The notes: generated by a model from the sequence alone, not told the origin. A stretch of 23,821 bases of DNA from JALZHR01 sp036389695 (GCA_036389695.1 DASVWG010000009.1:1-23821); one strand, 5' to 3'. Shown: positions 13,564 to 20,848, counted from the stretch's first letter. Numbers and translations are program-made.

Positions 13564-14019
13564 ATGACTAACTTAAAAATCGCCATCGGCTCAGACCACG
13601 CCGGTTTTGAAGAAAAGGAAAAAATCAAAAAAATTCTGGACGAAATCGGCGTCGAATACGAAGATTTCGGCACGACTTCGCTGGATTCGGTCGATTACCC
13701 CGATTTCGGCGCGAAAGTCGGCAGAGCGGTGCGCGACGGCGAAGTCGGGCAGGGAATCGTCGTCTGCGGCTCCGGCATCGGCATCGCGATTGCCGCCAAC
13801 AAAATACGAGGCGTCCGCGCCGCCCAAGCCTGGAACGAAGAAACCGCCCGCCTCGCCCGCCAGCACAACGACGCCAACGTCCTCTCCATCGGCGCGCGCG
13901 TTCTGCCCGAAGAAGAAATACAAAAAATCGTCCGCGCCTGGTTCGACGCCAAATTCGAAGGCGGGCGACACGAAAAGAGAGTCGAAAAAATTACGGAGCT
14001 GGAGAATTCTAATGAGTGA
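13564..14019 (+). CDS. rpiB: Ribose-5-phosphate isomerase B
   Basis: A 151-residue cytoplasmic enzyme interconverting ribose-5-phosphate and ribulose-5-phosphate in the pentose phosphate pathway. Family landmarks are IGSDHAGFEEKE at the N-terminus (D11, H12), the catalytic-site loop GIVVCGSGIGIAIAANK (C68), and RQHNDANVLSIGAR (H101). Length is normal for RpiB. The ATG start is preceded by GAGG within the arm of the GTCCTTC repeat hairpin. The stop overlaps the next gene (ATGAGTGA), so the antitoxin gene is translationally coupled to it. glyA follows after the toxin gene; an rpiB-glyA neighbourhood is common in bacteria, which implies that the toxin-antitoxin pair is an insertion. Confidence 0.95.
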   Translation: MTNLKIAIGSDHAGFEEKEKIKKILDEIGVEYEDFGTTSLDSVDYPDFGAKVGRAVRDGEVGQGIVVCGSGIGIAIAANKIRGVRAAQAWNEETARLARQHNDANVLSIGARVLPEEEIQKIVRAWFDAKFEGGRHEKRVEKITELENSNE

Positions 14020-14266
14020 CGTTTCAGAAAAAAAGGACGAATTAAAAACCGTGAGTTTTGAAAAAGATACGTGGATTTTAGAAGTTCCCGCCGAAGTTTG
14101 CCGTCGCGAAGGTTTTGCCGAAGGAACTCTCGTCAGCCTGACTTTCAAAAACGGTGCGATTCAAAGCTCTTATATCAGACCTTCGGCAGAAACGGAATCT
14201 TTTTTAGACCGCGTTGTAGAAGAGGAAAAAGAATATTTTGAGGAGATGAAGCGGATTGGCGATTGA
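14012..14266 (+). CDS. AbrB/MazE-like antitoxin
   Basis: An 84-residue protein. Residues ~12-52 (LKTVSFEKDTWILEVPAEVC to AEGTLVSLTFKNGAI) have the swapped-hairpin AbrB pattern: a short strand, a proline-containing turn, the GFAEGT loop and a final strand. The acidic C-terminal helix (FLDRVVEEEKEYFEEMKRIGD) would be the toxin-neutralising segment. Its ATG overlaps the last codons of rpiB by 8 nt and has GGAG 7 nt upstream. Its stop overlaps the start of the Doc-like toxin gene. It probably represses the module by binding DNA, as is usual for such antitoxins, but no operator was identified and the gene has no promoter of its own that I can see. Assignment is by context and fold pattern. Confidence 0.8.
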   Translation: MSDVSEKKDELKTVSFEKDTWILEVPAEVCRREGFAEGTLVSLTFKNGAIQSSYIRPSAETESFLDRVVEEEKEYFEEMKRIGD

Positions 14267-14657
14267 TGAAATCAGGTATGTTTCATTTGAAGAAGCAGTT
14301 CGGATTCATTTTGGGTTGATGATGCGCCTGGGAGAAGAGCGCCGCGGTATTGAAAGCCGTGATTTGATAGAATCTGCTTTGGCGCGACCAAGACATTCAG
14401 CCGTTTATGAAAATGCAGATTTTATTCGCCAAGCGGCAACATTATGTTTCGGGCTTATCAAAAACCATCCTTGGACAGGCGGAAATAAACGAACCGCCAC
14501 AACTATTTTAAGACGATTTCTCGAACTGAACGGCTATCGTAGAAATTGGACTGTTGGCGAACAAATCGAGATGGCTTTAGCTGTTGAATCCGACGCTTGG
14601 AAAGTTGACGAGATTGAAAGCTGGCTGCGAAGTAAAGTTCAGAAAGTGATAGATTAA
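14256..14657 (+). CDS. Doc-like (death-on-curing, Fic-domain) toxin
   Basis: A 133-residue Fic-fold protein of the Doc group; the Doc toxin of phage P1 phosphorylates elongation factor Tu. Recognisable parts are YVSFEEAVRIHFGLMMRLGE, GIESRDLIESALARPRHSAVY, and the Fic core KNHPWTGGNKRTATTILRRFLELNGY (70-94). The core normally reads HPFx(D/E)GNKR. Here the positions are H71-P-W-T-G75-G-N-K-R79, so the aromatic is Trp and the acidic Mg-binding residue is Gly. Start is a TTG inside the end of the antitoxin gene (overlap of 11 nt) with AGGAG upstream; no in-frame ATG exists near the N-terminus. It has visibly lower GC than rpiB and glyA. It may be an active variant or an inactivated toxin. Confidence 0.85.
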   Translation: MAIDEIRYVSFEEAVRIHFGLMMRLGEERRGIESRDLIESALARPRHSAVYENADFIRQAATLCFGLIKNHPWTGGNKRTATTILRRFLELNGYRRNWTVGEQIEMALAVESDAWKVDEIESWLRSKVQKVID

Positions 14658-14714
14658 TTGCAGGAATTTATAAATAGAGTATTAAAGAAGTTCAGAAAAT
14701 TTTGAGGAAACCCG

Positions 14715-16013
14715 ATGAACAATTTTTTTACAGCGAATTTGGCGGAAGCCGACCCGATTATCTCGGAGGCGATTGACAACGAAGTGCGGCGGCAGGCGGA
14801 CGGTTTGGAATTAATCGCTTCGGAAAATTTTGTGAGCGAAGCGGTTCTGGAAGCGATGGGCTCGGTTTTTACGAACAAATACGCCGAAGGTTATCCGGGA
14901 AAACGTTATTACGGCGGCTGCGAGTTTGCCGATGTGGTCGAGCAGACGGCGATTGACCGCGCTAAACAATTATTCGGCGCAGACCACGCTAACGTTCAGC
15001 CGCATTCGGGCGCGCAGGCGAATATGACCGTGTTGCTGGCGGCGCTCGAACACGGCGACCAGATTTTGGGAATGAATCTTTCGCACGGCGGGCATCTGAC
15101 GCACGGGCATCCGCTCAATTTTTCCGGCTTGAATTACAAGGTCGCCGATTACGGCGTCAATCGCGAAACCGAGACGATTGATTACGACGAATTACAGCGC
15201 ATCGCCGAAGAAAACAAGCCGAAATTGATTATCTGCGGCGCGTCCGCTTATCCGCGCACGATTGATTTTGAGAGAATCGGCGAGATTGCCAAATCCATCG
15301 GCGCGCGAGTGATGGCGGACATCGCGCACATCGCGGGTTTGATTGCGGTCGGGCTTCATCCTTCGCCAATTCCGCACGCCGAATATGTGACGACGACGAC
15401 GCATAAAACCCTGCGCGGACCGCGCGGCGGCTTGATTCTTTGCCGCGAAGAATATGCGGGCGACGTCAATAAACGTTTGTTTCCCGGCGTGCAGGGCGGA
15501 CCGCTGGTTCATATTATCGCTGCTAAAGCCGTCGCGTTCGGCGAAGCACTGAAGGAAGATTTCAAGTCTTACCAGCAGCAGGTTTTAGCCAACGCCAAAG
15601 TTCTCGCCGCCGAATTGCAAAATCAAGGCTTGCGCATCGTTTCCGGCGGCACGGACAATCACCTGATGCTCGTCGATGTTTTTATGGACGGCAAGGGAAT
15701 TACCGGCAAAGCGGCGGAAAAAGCTCTGGACGCGGTTCACATCACGGTCAACAAAAACACGATTCCGTTTGACCCGAACAAACCGTTTATCGCTTCCGGC
15801 ATTCGTTTGGGCAGCCCGGCGCTGACCACGCGAGGAATGAAAGAAGCCGAGATGAAACAGATTGCCGCGATGATTGCTTCGATAATTCACGAACCGGAAT
15901 CGGAAGAAATACGCACGCGCGTCAAAGGCGAAGTAGCCGAATTGACCGCGCGTTTTCCGATGTATCAGAATCGCTACAAGGAAGCGAAAAGCGAATCAAT
16001 TTCGGCGAGCTAA
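14715..16013 (+). CDS. glyA: Serine hydroxymethyltransferase
   Basis: A 432-residue PLP enzyme that converts serine and tetrahydrofolate to glycine and 5,10-methylene-tetrahydrofolate in the cytoplasm. Landmarks are LELIASENFVS (31-41), YAEGYPGKRYYGG, the QPHSGAQAN loop, D201/H204 in ADIAHIAGL, and the PLP-lysine K231 in TTTTHKTLRGPRGG. Full length for the family. ATG start with GAGGA 7 nt upstream. It follows the toxin gene by 57 nt on the same strand and is likely in the same transcript as rpiB, with possible additional initiation in the gap (an AT-rich TTTATAAAT lies near 14670). Confidence 0.97.
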   Translation: MNNFFTANLAEADPIISEAIDNEVRRQADGLELIASENFVSEAVLEAMGSVFTNKYAEGYPGKRYYGGCEFADVVEQTAIDRAKQLFGADHANVQPHSGAQANMTVLLAALEHGDQILGMNLSHGGHLTHGHPLNFSGLNYKVADYGVNRETETIDYDELQRIAEENKPKLIICGASAYPRTIDFERIGEIAKSIGARVMADIAHIAGLIAVGLHPSPIPHAEYVTTTTHKTLRGPRGGLILCREEYAGDVNKRLFPGVQGGPLVHIIAAKAVAFGEALKEDFKSYQQQVLANAKVLAAELQNQGLRIVSGGTDNHLMLVDVFMDGKGITGKAAEKALDAVHITVNKNTIPFDPNKPFIASGIRLGSPALTTRGMKEAEMKQIAAMIASIIHEPESEEIRTRVKGEVAELTARFPMYQNRYKEAKSESISAS

Positions 16014-16021
16014 GGAAAATC

Positions 16022-16129
16022 AGCCACGAAAGAACACGAAAAGACACAAAAGAGAAATACAGGGATAACAGGATAGACGGGATTAGAAGAATGATTTTTA
16101 TTAATCCCTGTTTATCCTGTTATCCCTGT
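16022..16129. repeat. Mosaic repeat downstream of glyA
   Basis: Two modules fill the 163-nt gap. The first (16023-16051) is a ~9-nt periodic block GCCACGAA..AACACGAA..GACACAAA that recurs at 22261-22288. The second is an inverted repeat of CAGGGATAACAGGAT-type units (left arm 16059-16085, right arm 16102-16129, about 25 bp with few mismatches), which resembles the TATCCTGT array at 22310-22328. The hairpin may terminate glyA transcription. Confidence 0.75.
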
Positions 16130-16176
16130 TAATTCTTTTTCTTATTCTTTCGCGGGCAAAATCTTTTTATTAAATT

Positions 16177-16941
16177 ATGAGCAATTTATCCGACATCGGC
16201 TTTCCCGTGCGCGGCGAGCAGGACGTGAACGACGTGATAATGAAAGTTCTGGAAAACGTTCGGGAAATACCGTGCCCGCGCGGCTCGTATTATAAATTCG
16301 CGGACGCTTCGGGCGCGGCGATTTATTTGCAGGCGAATGCTTCGCAGGAGCTTATCGGTTTTAACCCGCATTTTGAAGGCAAAAGCCGCCGCGCCGTTTC
16401 CCTGACCGAAGCGATTGAAAAAGAATCTTCCGAACTGGACGGCGCGTTTCACGCGTGGGCAAATCCGCAAAACGAAAATTATGAAACCGGCGACTATCCG
16501 TTCGTCTTCGACGTGCCCGATTTTCGTACCCACAACAATCTGAATTTTCCGCAAAACTGCGAAGTCCAGCTGACGGCTTTCGCGTCAAGCGAATTCGGGA
16601 TTTTCAAAAGCGAGCAGGATTATGACGAGAGCCAGGAATCTGAAATAAAATTCGCCGCCAAATCATTCGTGCCGAGCGGGCTTTTCAATCTGGATGCCGA
16701 CAAAAGCCAGCCGCCGCTCGCTTTCGGCGTTTTTACGGGCGAAATCAAGGAGTTTGAATTGAAAACAAACCAGTTGACTGGCGAAAAATTTTACTGGTTT
16801 CTGGTCGAGACTCTCGGCGGAGAAATCGACGTCGTCGCCGACCCGAAGCTCGTCACGGTCGAGCCGAACATCGGCGGCTATCTGCACGGTCAATTCTGGC
16901 TCTCCGGTCGATTGATAAATGAGGCAGAAGCCCGCGCGTAA
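16177..16941 (+). CDS. Conserved hypothetical cytoplasmic protein
   Basis: A 254-residue soluble protein with no signal peptide or membrane segment. The N-terminal part (DIGFPVRGEQDVNDVIMKVLENV, then YYKFADASGAAIYLQANASQELIGFNPHFEG) suggests an alpha/beta domain that recognises small ligands, and the C-terminal part (FGVFTGEIKEFELKTNQLTGEKFYWFLVETLGGEIDVVADP, 184-226) looks like an OB- or SH3-like barrel. I do not recognise the family. No Shine-Dalgarno precedes the ATG (AT-rich TTTTTATTAAATT). The last seven codons (NEAEARA) lie within the left arm of the long inverted repeat at 16921-17112, so the C-terminus has been shaped by a repeat insertion or the repeat recruited coding sequence. Confidence 0.7.
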   Translation: MSNLSDIGFPVRGEQDVNDVIMKVLENVREIPCPRGSYYKFADASGAAIYLQANASQELIGFNPHFEGKSRRAVSLTEAIEKESSELDGAFHAWANPQNENYETGDYPFVFDVPDFRTHNNLNFPQNCEVQLTAFASSEFGIFKSEQDYDESQESEIKFAAKSFVPSGLFNLDADKSQPPLAFGVFTGEIKEFELKTNQLTGEKFYWFLVETLGGEIDVVADPKLVTVEPNIGGYLHGQFWLSGRLINEAEARA

Positions 16942-17112
16942 GCAAGGGCGGATTTGTTTAGCGAGAATGGGACACTGATTTATTAGGATAAATTAGGATT
17001 GGTTAAGATTTTTATTTGAATTAATCCTAACCAATCTTAAATCATCTTAATAAATCAGCGTCCCATTTTTTGTAAAATAATTCCGCCCTTACTGACGCGC
17101 GGGCTTCTGCCT
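16921..17112. repeat. Long nested inverted repeat between convergent genes
   Basis: The outer arms (16921-16952 and 17081-17112) are 32 nt with only 2 mismatches and each contains a GCCC-N12-GGGC palindrome (16930-16949; 17085-17104). A second nested pair starts with GGGACACTGATTTATTA (16969-16985) and ends with its near-complement at 17050-17066; TTAGGATTGGTTAAGATT units form the tip. The whole 190 nt can fold into one long hairpin. It may act as a bidirectional terminator. The left arm lies over the 3' end of the 16177-16941 gene; the right arm ends 3 nt before the stop of the minus-strand gene. Confidence 0.85.
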
Positions 17113-17115
17113 CGT

Positions 17116-17739
17116 TTATTCGCCGCTCATTTCTTCGAAATCCAGCTGCTCTAAAATGCGGCGGGCTTCTTCGGATTCGTATTCGAAGGCTTGCTGTTCG
17201 AGCACGTTGCGGACGATTTCAAAATAAATCGGGTCATCGACCATCTGCATCAGCGCCGAAACCGGGACGAGCGCGAGCGCTTCGAAACCGAGCGCGCGAA
17301 TCGCCGGATTGGTCGTCTGGCGAACGATTTCGCACATCTCGCCGACCGAAAACCTTTGACTCAGAATATCAGCCAGCACGTCGATTTTGCGAAAATCGTT
17401 TTGTTTCAAAGCGCGTTCGGCAAGCTGTATAAAAACTTCGGCGGATTCGGTCTGCGCCTGTAGAACGGCGTTGCAGGTTTCCGCTAATTGTTTGATTTCG
17501 CGGAGTTTTTCGGCGTCTTTGCGGATTTCCGTGTCGCTTGCCTGTTCGTCCAGCGCGGTGAGCAGTCGGCTAAGTTCCCAATCGGCGTGAGCGTCGTAGG
17601 AAAATTTTTGTTTCGGCGTGTTGGCGGTGTTTGCTTCGATGGCGCCAACCAGCATTTTTTTTGTCATGGGTCGCAAGCCTTCCCAAACTTTTTCGACTCG
17701 CGCCCCAAAATCTTTAATCATCATTTCAAACCAGTCCAA
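17116..17739 (-). CDS. Hypothetical alpha-helical protein
   Basis: A soluble protein of up to 207 residues, rich in Glu, Ala and Leu and predicted almost wholly helical by its pattern. Middle region: LREIKQLAETCNAVLQAQTESAEVFIQLAERALKQNDF, then ALGFEALALVPVSALMQMVDDPIYFEIVRNVLEQQAFEY. This looks like HEAT- or TPR-like helical hairpins, but no family is recognised. It has no signal peptide. The first possible start is a TTG at 17739; ATG codons at 17724 and 17721 are alternatives that would remove 5 or 6 residues. No convincing Shine-Dalgarno separates them. It is a single gene between the long inverted repeat and an AT-rich gap. Confidence 0.65.
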   Translation of the reverse strand: MDWFEMMIKDFGARVEKVWEGLRPMTKKMLVGAIEANTANTPKQKFSYDAHADWELSRLLTALDEQASDTEIRKDAEKLREIKQLAETCNAVLQAQTESAEVFIQLAERALKQNDFRKIDVLADILSQRFSVGEMCEIVRQTTNPAIRALGFEALALVPVSALMQMVDDPIYFEIVRNVLEQQAFEYESEEARRILEQLDFEEMSGE

Positions 17740-17807
17740 TTTTCTAACAAATATGAGAATTTGTAAATATCTTTTCGTGAATCGGAAAATACGAAAAAAC
17801 TGAGCGT

Positions 17808-18143
17808 TTATTTGATGACTGAAACTTTCAGTCTGGTTTCCATTTCTTTTCGCGCTTCTTCGCGCGTTTCTTCCTCGTCATCTTCGTCGAAAACTTCAAA
17901 CAGCGCAAACGGCGTGACGGAAAGATGACGCAATTCCCACGCCTCGCCGTCTTTCGCGGGGCGCGAAAACCACGCGGCTTCGACGTTCGACGAAACAAAC
18001 TCGACCGCTTTATGGTCGGAAAGCGAGACGAGCTCGTTATACGCGCGGACGCGCAATTCGTCAGAAAGCAAAACACGGCGTAAAGTCCAGCCGTGTTTTT
18101 TGTATTGCGCTAAAATTTCCACAATCTGCTCGACGGAAATCAT
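17808..18143 (-). CDS. Small hypothetical protein, coupled to the upstream lipoprotein gene
   Basis: A 111-residue soluble protein. The N-terminal 30 residues (ISVEQIVEILAQYKKHGWTLRRVLLSDELR) form a helix-turn-helix-like pair; residues 45-83 (VEFVSSNVEAAWFSRPAKDGEAWELRHLSVTPFALFEVF) are beta-rich; the remainder is a highly charged EDDEEETREEARKEMETR helix. I do not recognise a family. Its ATG overlaps the stop of the lipoprotein gene by 4 nt (ATGA), which indicates translational coupling and probably a shared function. Confidence 0.7.
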   Translation of the reverse strand: MISVEQIVEILAQYKKHGWTLRRVLLSDELRVRAYNELVSLSDHKAVEFVSSNVEAAWFSRPAKDGEAWELRHLSVTPFALFEVFDEDDEEETREEARKEMETRLKVSVIK

Positions 18144-18760
18144 TTTTTCTTCTCTCCGGTCGCGTCTTTATTGGCAAGCGGCGGCTTCGGTTGGACGTTC
18201 GTCACCGGAATCTTGTTCATATCGACGTTGGTGTTGATGTTTCCGCGGCTCATCGCGTTATTCGGATTCATCGCGTTGGCGTTTTCTTTTTCGACTATCG
18301 ACTGCGATTTGCCGGGCGATTGATAAGTTCCTTTGAAAATATCGCCGACGGCGATTTTCCAGCCGTCTTCTTCCCTGATAAATGCGACGTCTTCCCAGAG
18401 CCGTTCCTTTTCGTTCCAGACTTCGAGCGCGCCGAAATTATCTTTTATGCGCTCGTCGCGCATTTTCGGCAAGGTGGCGGAAAACGTCGAAGCGTAAAAG
18501 CCGTTTTCCAGAACGCTTTCGAGCGATTTATTTTGCTGTTTGGCAGCGCCTTCGGCAAAAATCATCGAATCTTTCGACATCATTTTCTTGATGTTTTCCG
18601 GATTTTTGCTTTTCACCGCCGCGTAGAGCATCTTGTAGGCGTCGGTCGGCGTCTGCGCGCCGCCGATTTGTTGCTGCTGCGGCTGGCAGGAAAAAACTAA
18701 AAAGGCGAATGTAATAACAAAACCGAGTGCGATAATTTTATGGCTGATTTCAAATTTCAT
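18140..18760 (-). CDS. Lipoprotein with NTF2/DUF4878-like domain
   Basis: A 206-residue protein with a lipoprotein signal: hydrophobic stretch IIALGFVITFAFLVFSC with the lipid-attachment Cys at residue 25, followed by QPQQQQ. Residues 35-145 (TPTDAYKMLYAAVKSKNPENIKKMMSKDS, later WEDVAFIREEDGWKIAVGDI) have the helix-then-sheet order of small NTF2-like domains used in many bacterial lipoproteins. The tail is low-complexity Asn/Met/Pro and basic at the end (KDATGEKKK). Upstream is a TATAGT -10-like box (minus strand, 18774-18779) and AGGG near the ATG. It is the first gene of a two-gene unit and is divergent from the zinc-ribbon gene at 19010, which also has an NTF2-like C-terminal domain. Confidence 0.75.
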   Translation of the reverse strand: MKFEISHKIIALGFVITFAFLVFSCQPQQQQIGGAQTPTDAYKMLYAAVKSKNPENIKKMMSKDSMIFAEGAAKQQNKSLESVLENGFYASTFSATLPKMRDERIKDNFGALEVWNEKERLWEDVAFIREEDGWKIAVGDIFKGTYQSPGKSQSIVEKENANAMNPNNAMSRGNINTNVDMNKIPVTNVQPKPPLANKDATGEKKK

Positions 18761-18805
18761 CTTGTTTCCCTAAACTATAATTTCTGCAAAAGTATAAATG
18801 AAAAA

Positions 18806-18843
18806 GCGCCGCAGGCACAATCGAAGACAAACCGTCGCGGCGC
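18806..18843. other. Short GC-rich inverted repeat in the divergent promoter region
   Basis: GCGCCGC (18806-18812) and GCGGCGC (about 18837-18843) could pair around a 24-nt loop. The 249-nt gap 18761-19009 otherwise holds a TATAAT at 18904-18909 on the plus strand, a possible -10 for the zinc-ribbon gene about 100 nt away, and no sign of a gene. Confidence 0.35.
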
Positions 18844-19009
18844 GCGTAAATTTATTATTTCGGCGGCGGGCGGAAAATTTCAACCCGCGCCGCAGAATGA
18901 TTGTATAATTAAACGCTGGATTGCAAACCTTTGATAAGGCAAAATATAAAGTGGAAAACGAGAAATTAATCTTTTATTCGATGTTTCCCGTCCGGCGTTT
19001 TGAATGCTT

Positions 19010-19867
19010 ATGAAATATTGTCCGCGCTGCCAATCGACTTATACCGACGACACTCTGCAATTTTGCCTTCAGGACGGAACCGTTTTGGTTAATGCTTCGG
19101 AAGCTCCGACGACCAGCGCGGGCTGGAGCCGGACGGAAGAAGCGCCGACCGTCGTGCGCCCGACCGTTAACACGCCGATTGCGGTCACGCAGCCCGACGC
19201 GCGGCAGCCTGAACCGAAAAAAAACCGCACGGGACTCATAATTTTTGCGACGGCGCTCGTCACCTCGCTTCTGGTCGGCGGCGGCATCGCGGCGTGGTAT
19301 CTTCTGCAAAATCGCGGAACGGAAGTCGCGGTCAATGTCAACGTCAACAATTCGCCCAAAGCGTCAAACAAAAATTCTTCAAACGCCAACGCGAACAAGG
19401 CAAACGCCAACGCTGCGCCGACGCCTTCGCCCGCCAACACGAATTCGAACGCCGCGCCCGCGCCGAACGTCGACGCCGAACAGATAAAAACCGAAGTCTC
19501 CGAAAAGGTTGACGATTGGGCGGACACGCTGGAATCCGGCAATCTCAACACGCATATGAGCAATTACGCCGACCGTCTGGATTATTACTACAATTCGCGC
19601 GACGTCAGCCTCGGCACCGTTCGCGGCGACAAGCAGAGAGCTTTCGAAAACTTCGACGATTTTCACGTCGAAATCGACAATCTGCGCGTCACGCCCGACG
19701 CTTCCGGCGAAAAAGCAACCGCCGTCTTCGACAAAAAATGGGAATTCGAAGGCGCCGACCATCGCAACAAAGGCAAAGCCCAGTCACAGCTTCAGCTCAC
19801 AAAAATCAACGGCGCGTGGCGCATCACGGGCGAGAAAGATTTAAAGGTTTATTACACGGAAAAATAA
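19010..19867 (+). CDS. Zinc-ribbon membrane-anchored protein with NTF2-like C-terminal domain
   Basis: A protein of 285 residues from the ATG at 19010 (two residues longer from the ATG at 19004; MKYCPRC is the usual start of such proteins). Residues 1-22 are a short zinc-ribbon-like motif (CPRC... TLQFC, three cysteines visible), followed by a disordered Thr/Pro segment, a transmembrane helix around residues 74-97 (GLIIFATALVTSLLVGGGIA), an Asn/Ala-rich linker (residues ~104-145, mostly NAN repeats), and a C-terminal domain (~150-285: EVSEKVDDWADTLESGNLN, YADRLDYYYN, KWEFEG, QLQLTKINGAWRITGEKDLKVYY) like NTF2/SnoaL-type DUF4440 domains. The topology suggests a cytosolic ribbon and a periplasmic sensor or carrier domain. 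Ligand unknown. Confidence 0.8.
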   Translation: MKYCPRCQSTYTDDTLQFCLQDGTVLVNASEAPTTSAGWSRTEEAPTVVRPTVNTPIAVTQPDARQPEPKKNRTGLIIFATALVTSLLVGGGIAAWYLLQNRGTEVAVNVNVNNSPKASNKNSSNANANKANANAAPTPSPANTNSNAAPAPNVDAEQIKTEVSEKVDDWADTLESGNLNTHMSNYADRLDYYYNSRDVSLGTVRGDKQRAFENFDDFHVEIDNLRVTPDASGEKATAVFDKKWEFEGADHRNKGKAQSQLQLTKINGAWRITGEKDLKVYYTEK

Positions 19868-19874
19868 AGTCAGA

Positions 19875-19963
19875 AATTTTAGATTTTAGATTTTAGATTT
19901 TAGATTTTAGATTAGTCTTTTCCTAACGGCAAATCTAAAATCTAAAATCTAAAATCTAAAATT
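19875..19963. repeat. Perfect 33-bp inverted array of ATTTTAG heptamers
   Basis: The left arm 19875-19907 and right arm 19931-19963 are perfect reverse complements over 33 nt. Each arm consists of 7-nt ATTTTAG or CTAAAAT units (the left array continues for a fifth unit to about 19914). The loop is 23 nt. The element fills the gap between the zinc-ribbon gene and the next gene, and its right end lies 5 nt before the start codon; a TAAAAT word within it (19957-19962) could serve as the -10 box. Confidence 0.9.
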
Positions 19964-19968
19964 CTTTT

Positions 19969-20772
19969 ATGTGTTCAATTTTTCTGGCTTACAAGGCGCA
20001 TCCGAAATATCGCCTGATTCTGGCGGCGAATCGTGACGAGTTTTACGAGCGCCCGACGGCGCGCGCCGCATTCTGGCAGGACGCGCCGGAAATTCTCGCC
20101 GGGCGCGATTTGATTTATCAGGGAACTTGGCTCGGCGTCACCCGCAGCGGCAGATTTTCCGCCGTCACGAATTATCGCGACCCGCTGGCTCCGACCGGAA
20201 ATTTATCGCGCGGAAATCTGGTCGGCGATTTTCTGCGGTCGGCGGAAACGCCCGAAAATTACCTGCGTAAAATTCAGGAAAGCGCCCCGAAATATTCGGG
20301 TTTTAATTTGCTCGTCGGCGAATTCGATGCGGAAATCGGTTATTTTTCCAATCGCGGCGACCGGATAAAAATTCTCGAAAGCGGCGTTTACGGCTTGAGC
20401 AATCATCTGCTCGACACGCCTTGGCGAAAGGTGACGCGCGGGAAAACGGGTTTGAAAAATTTGATTGAAAAAGAAAATTTTTCCGTTGAATCGTTGTTTG
20501 AAATTCTGCTTGATACGACCAAAGCCGCTGACGAAGATTTGCCCGAGACGGGAATCGGTTTGGAGCGTGAACGCCTGCTTTCCTCAATTTTTATCGAAAC
20601 TCCGATTTACGGGACGCGCTCGTCAACCGTTTTATTGATTGAAACGAGCGGAAAAGTTTCTTTCGCTGAAAGAACTTACAAACAATCACGAAATGAGTGG
20701 GAAGAAGAAAGATTTGAATTTGAAATCGAAAAAAGAGCAGGCAGAAACGCGACAGTCATGGAGCGTGTCTAA
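19969..20772 (+). CDS. NRDE (TANGO2) family protein
   Basis: A 267-residue protein of the NRDE/TANGO2 family. It begins MCSIFLAYK, with Cys2 exposed once the initiator Met is removed, as in N-terminal-nucleophile hydrolase folds, then LILAANRDEFYERPTARAAF, which includes the NRDE signature. Further matches are GRDLIYQGTWLGVTRSGRFSAVTNYRD and YGLSNHLLDTPWRKV, and near the end YGTRSSTVLLIE. Human TANGO2 is linked to metabolic crises, but the reaction of the bacterial proteins is not settled. No signal peptide. The ATG has no Shine-Dalgarno and directly follows the ATTTTAG hairpin. The stop codon lies at the edge of another hairpin (20758-20796), a probable transcript end. Confidence 0.88.
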   Translation: MCSIFLAYKAHPKYRLILAANRDEFYERPTARAAFWQDAPEILAGRDLIYQGTWLGVTRSGRFSAVTNYRDPLAPTGNLSRGNLVGDFLRSAETPENYLRKIQESAPKYSGFNLLVGEFDAEIGYFSNRGDRIKILESGVYGLSNHLLDTPWRKVTRGKTGLKNLIEKENFSVESLFEILLDTTKAADEDLPETGIGLERERLLSSIFIETPIYGTRSSTVLLIETSGKVSFAERTYKQSRNEWEEERFEFEIEKRAGRNATVMERV

Positions 20773-20796
20773 GTTTAGCGTTGAGACACACTCCAT
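20758..20796 (+). terminator. Hairpin overlapping the stop codon of the NRDE gene
   Basis: ATGGAGCGTGTCT (20758-20770) pairs with AGACACACTCCAT (20784-20796) with a single C/A mismatch, giving 12 base pairs and a 13-nt loop that includes the stop codon. No long T-run follows, so it may stabilise or end the mRNA only partly. Confidence 0.5.
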
Positions 20797-20848
20797 CACC
20801 GCTCGCGTTTTCGCCTTTTCGGTTTCCACTAACAAATCGAAAAAAGAG

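Noticed and set aside
13607..14266. A 219-residue open frame covering rpiB and the antitoxin gene
   Set aside because: Its first 135 residues are an out-of-frame reading of rpiB, rich in Lys, Arg, Ser and Pro. Only the last 84 residues, from the ATG at 14012, form a real protein.
16059..16129. Possible attachment site or IS end because of the good inverted repeat
   Set aside because: No transposase or integrase gene lies nearby, no target duplication is visible, and the repeat consists of short-period tandem words as in other gaps.
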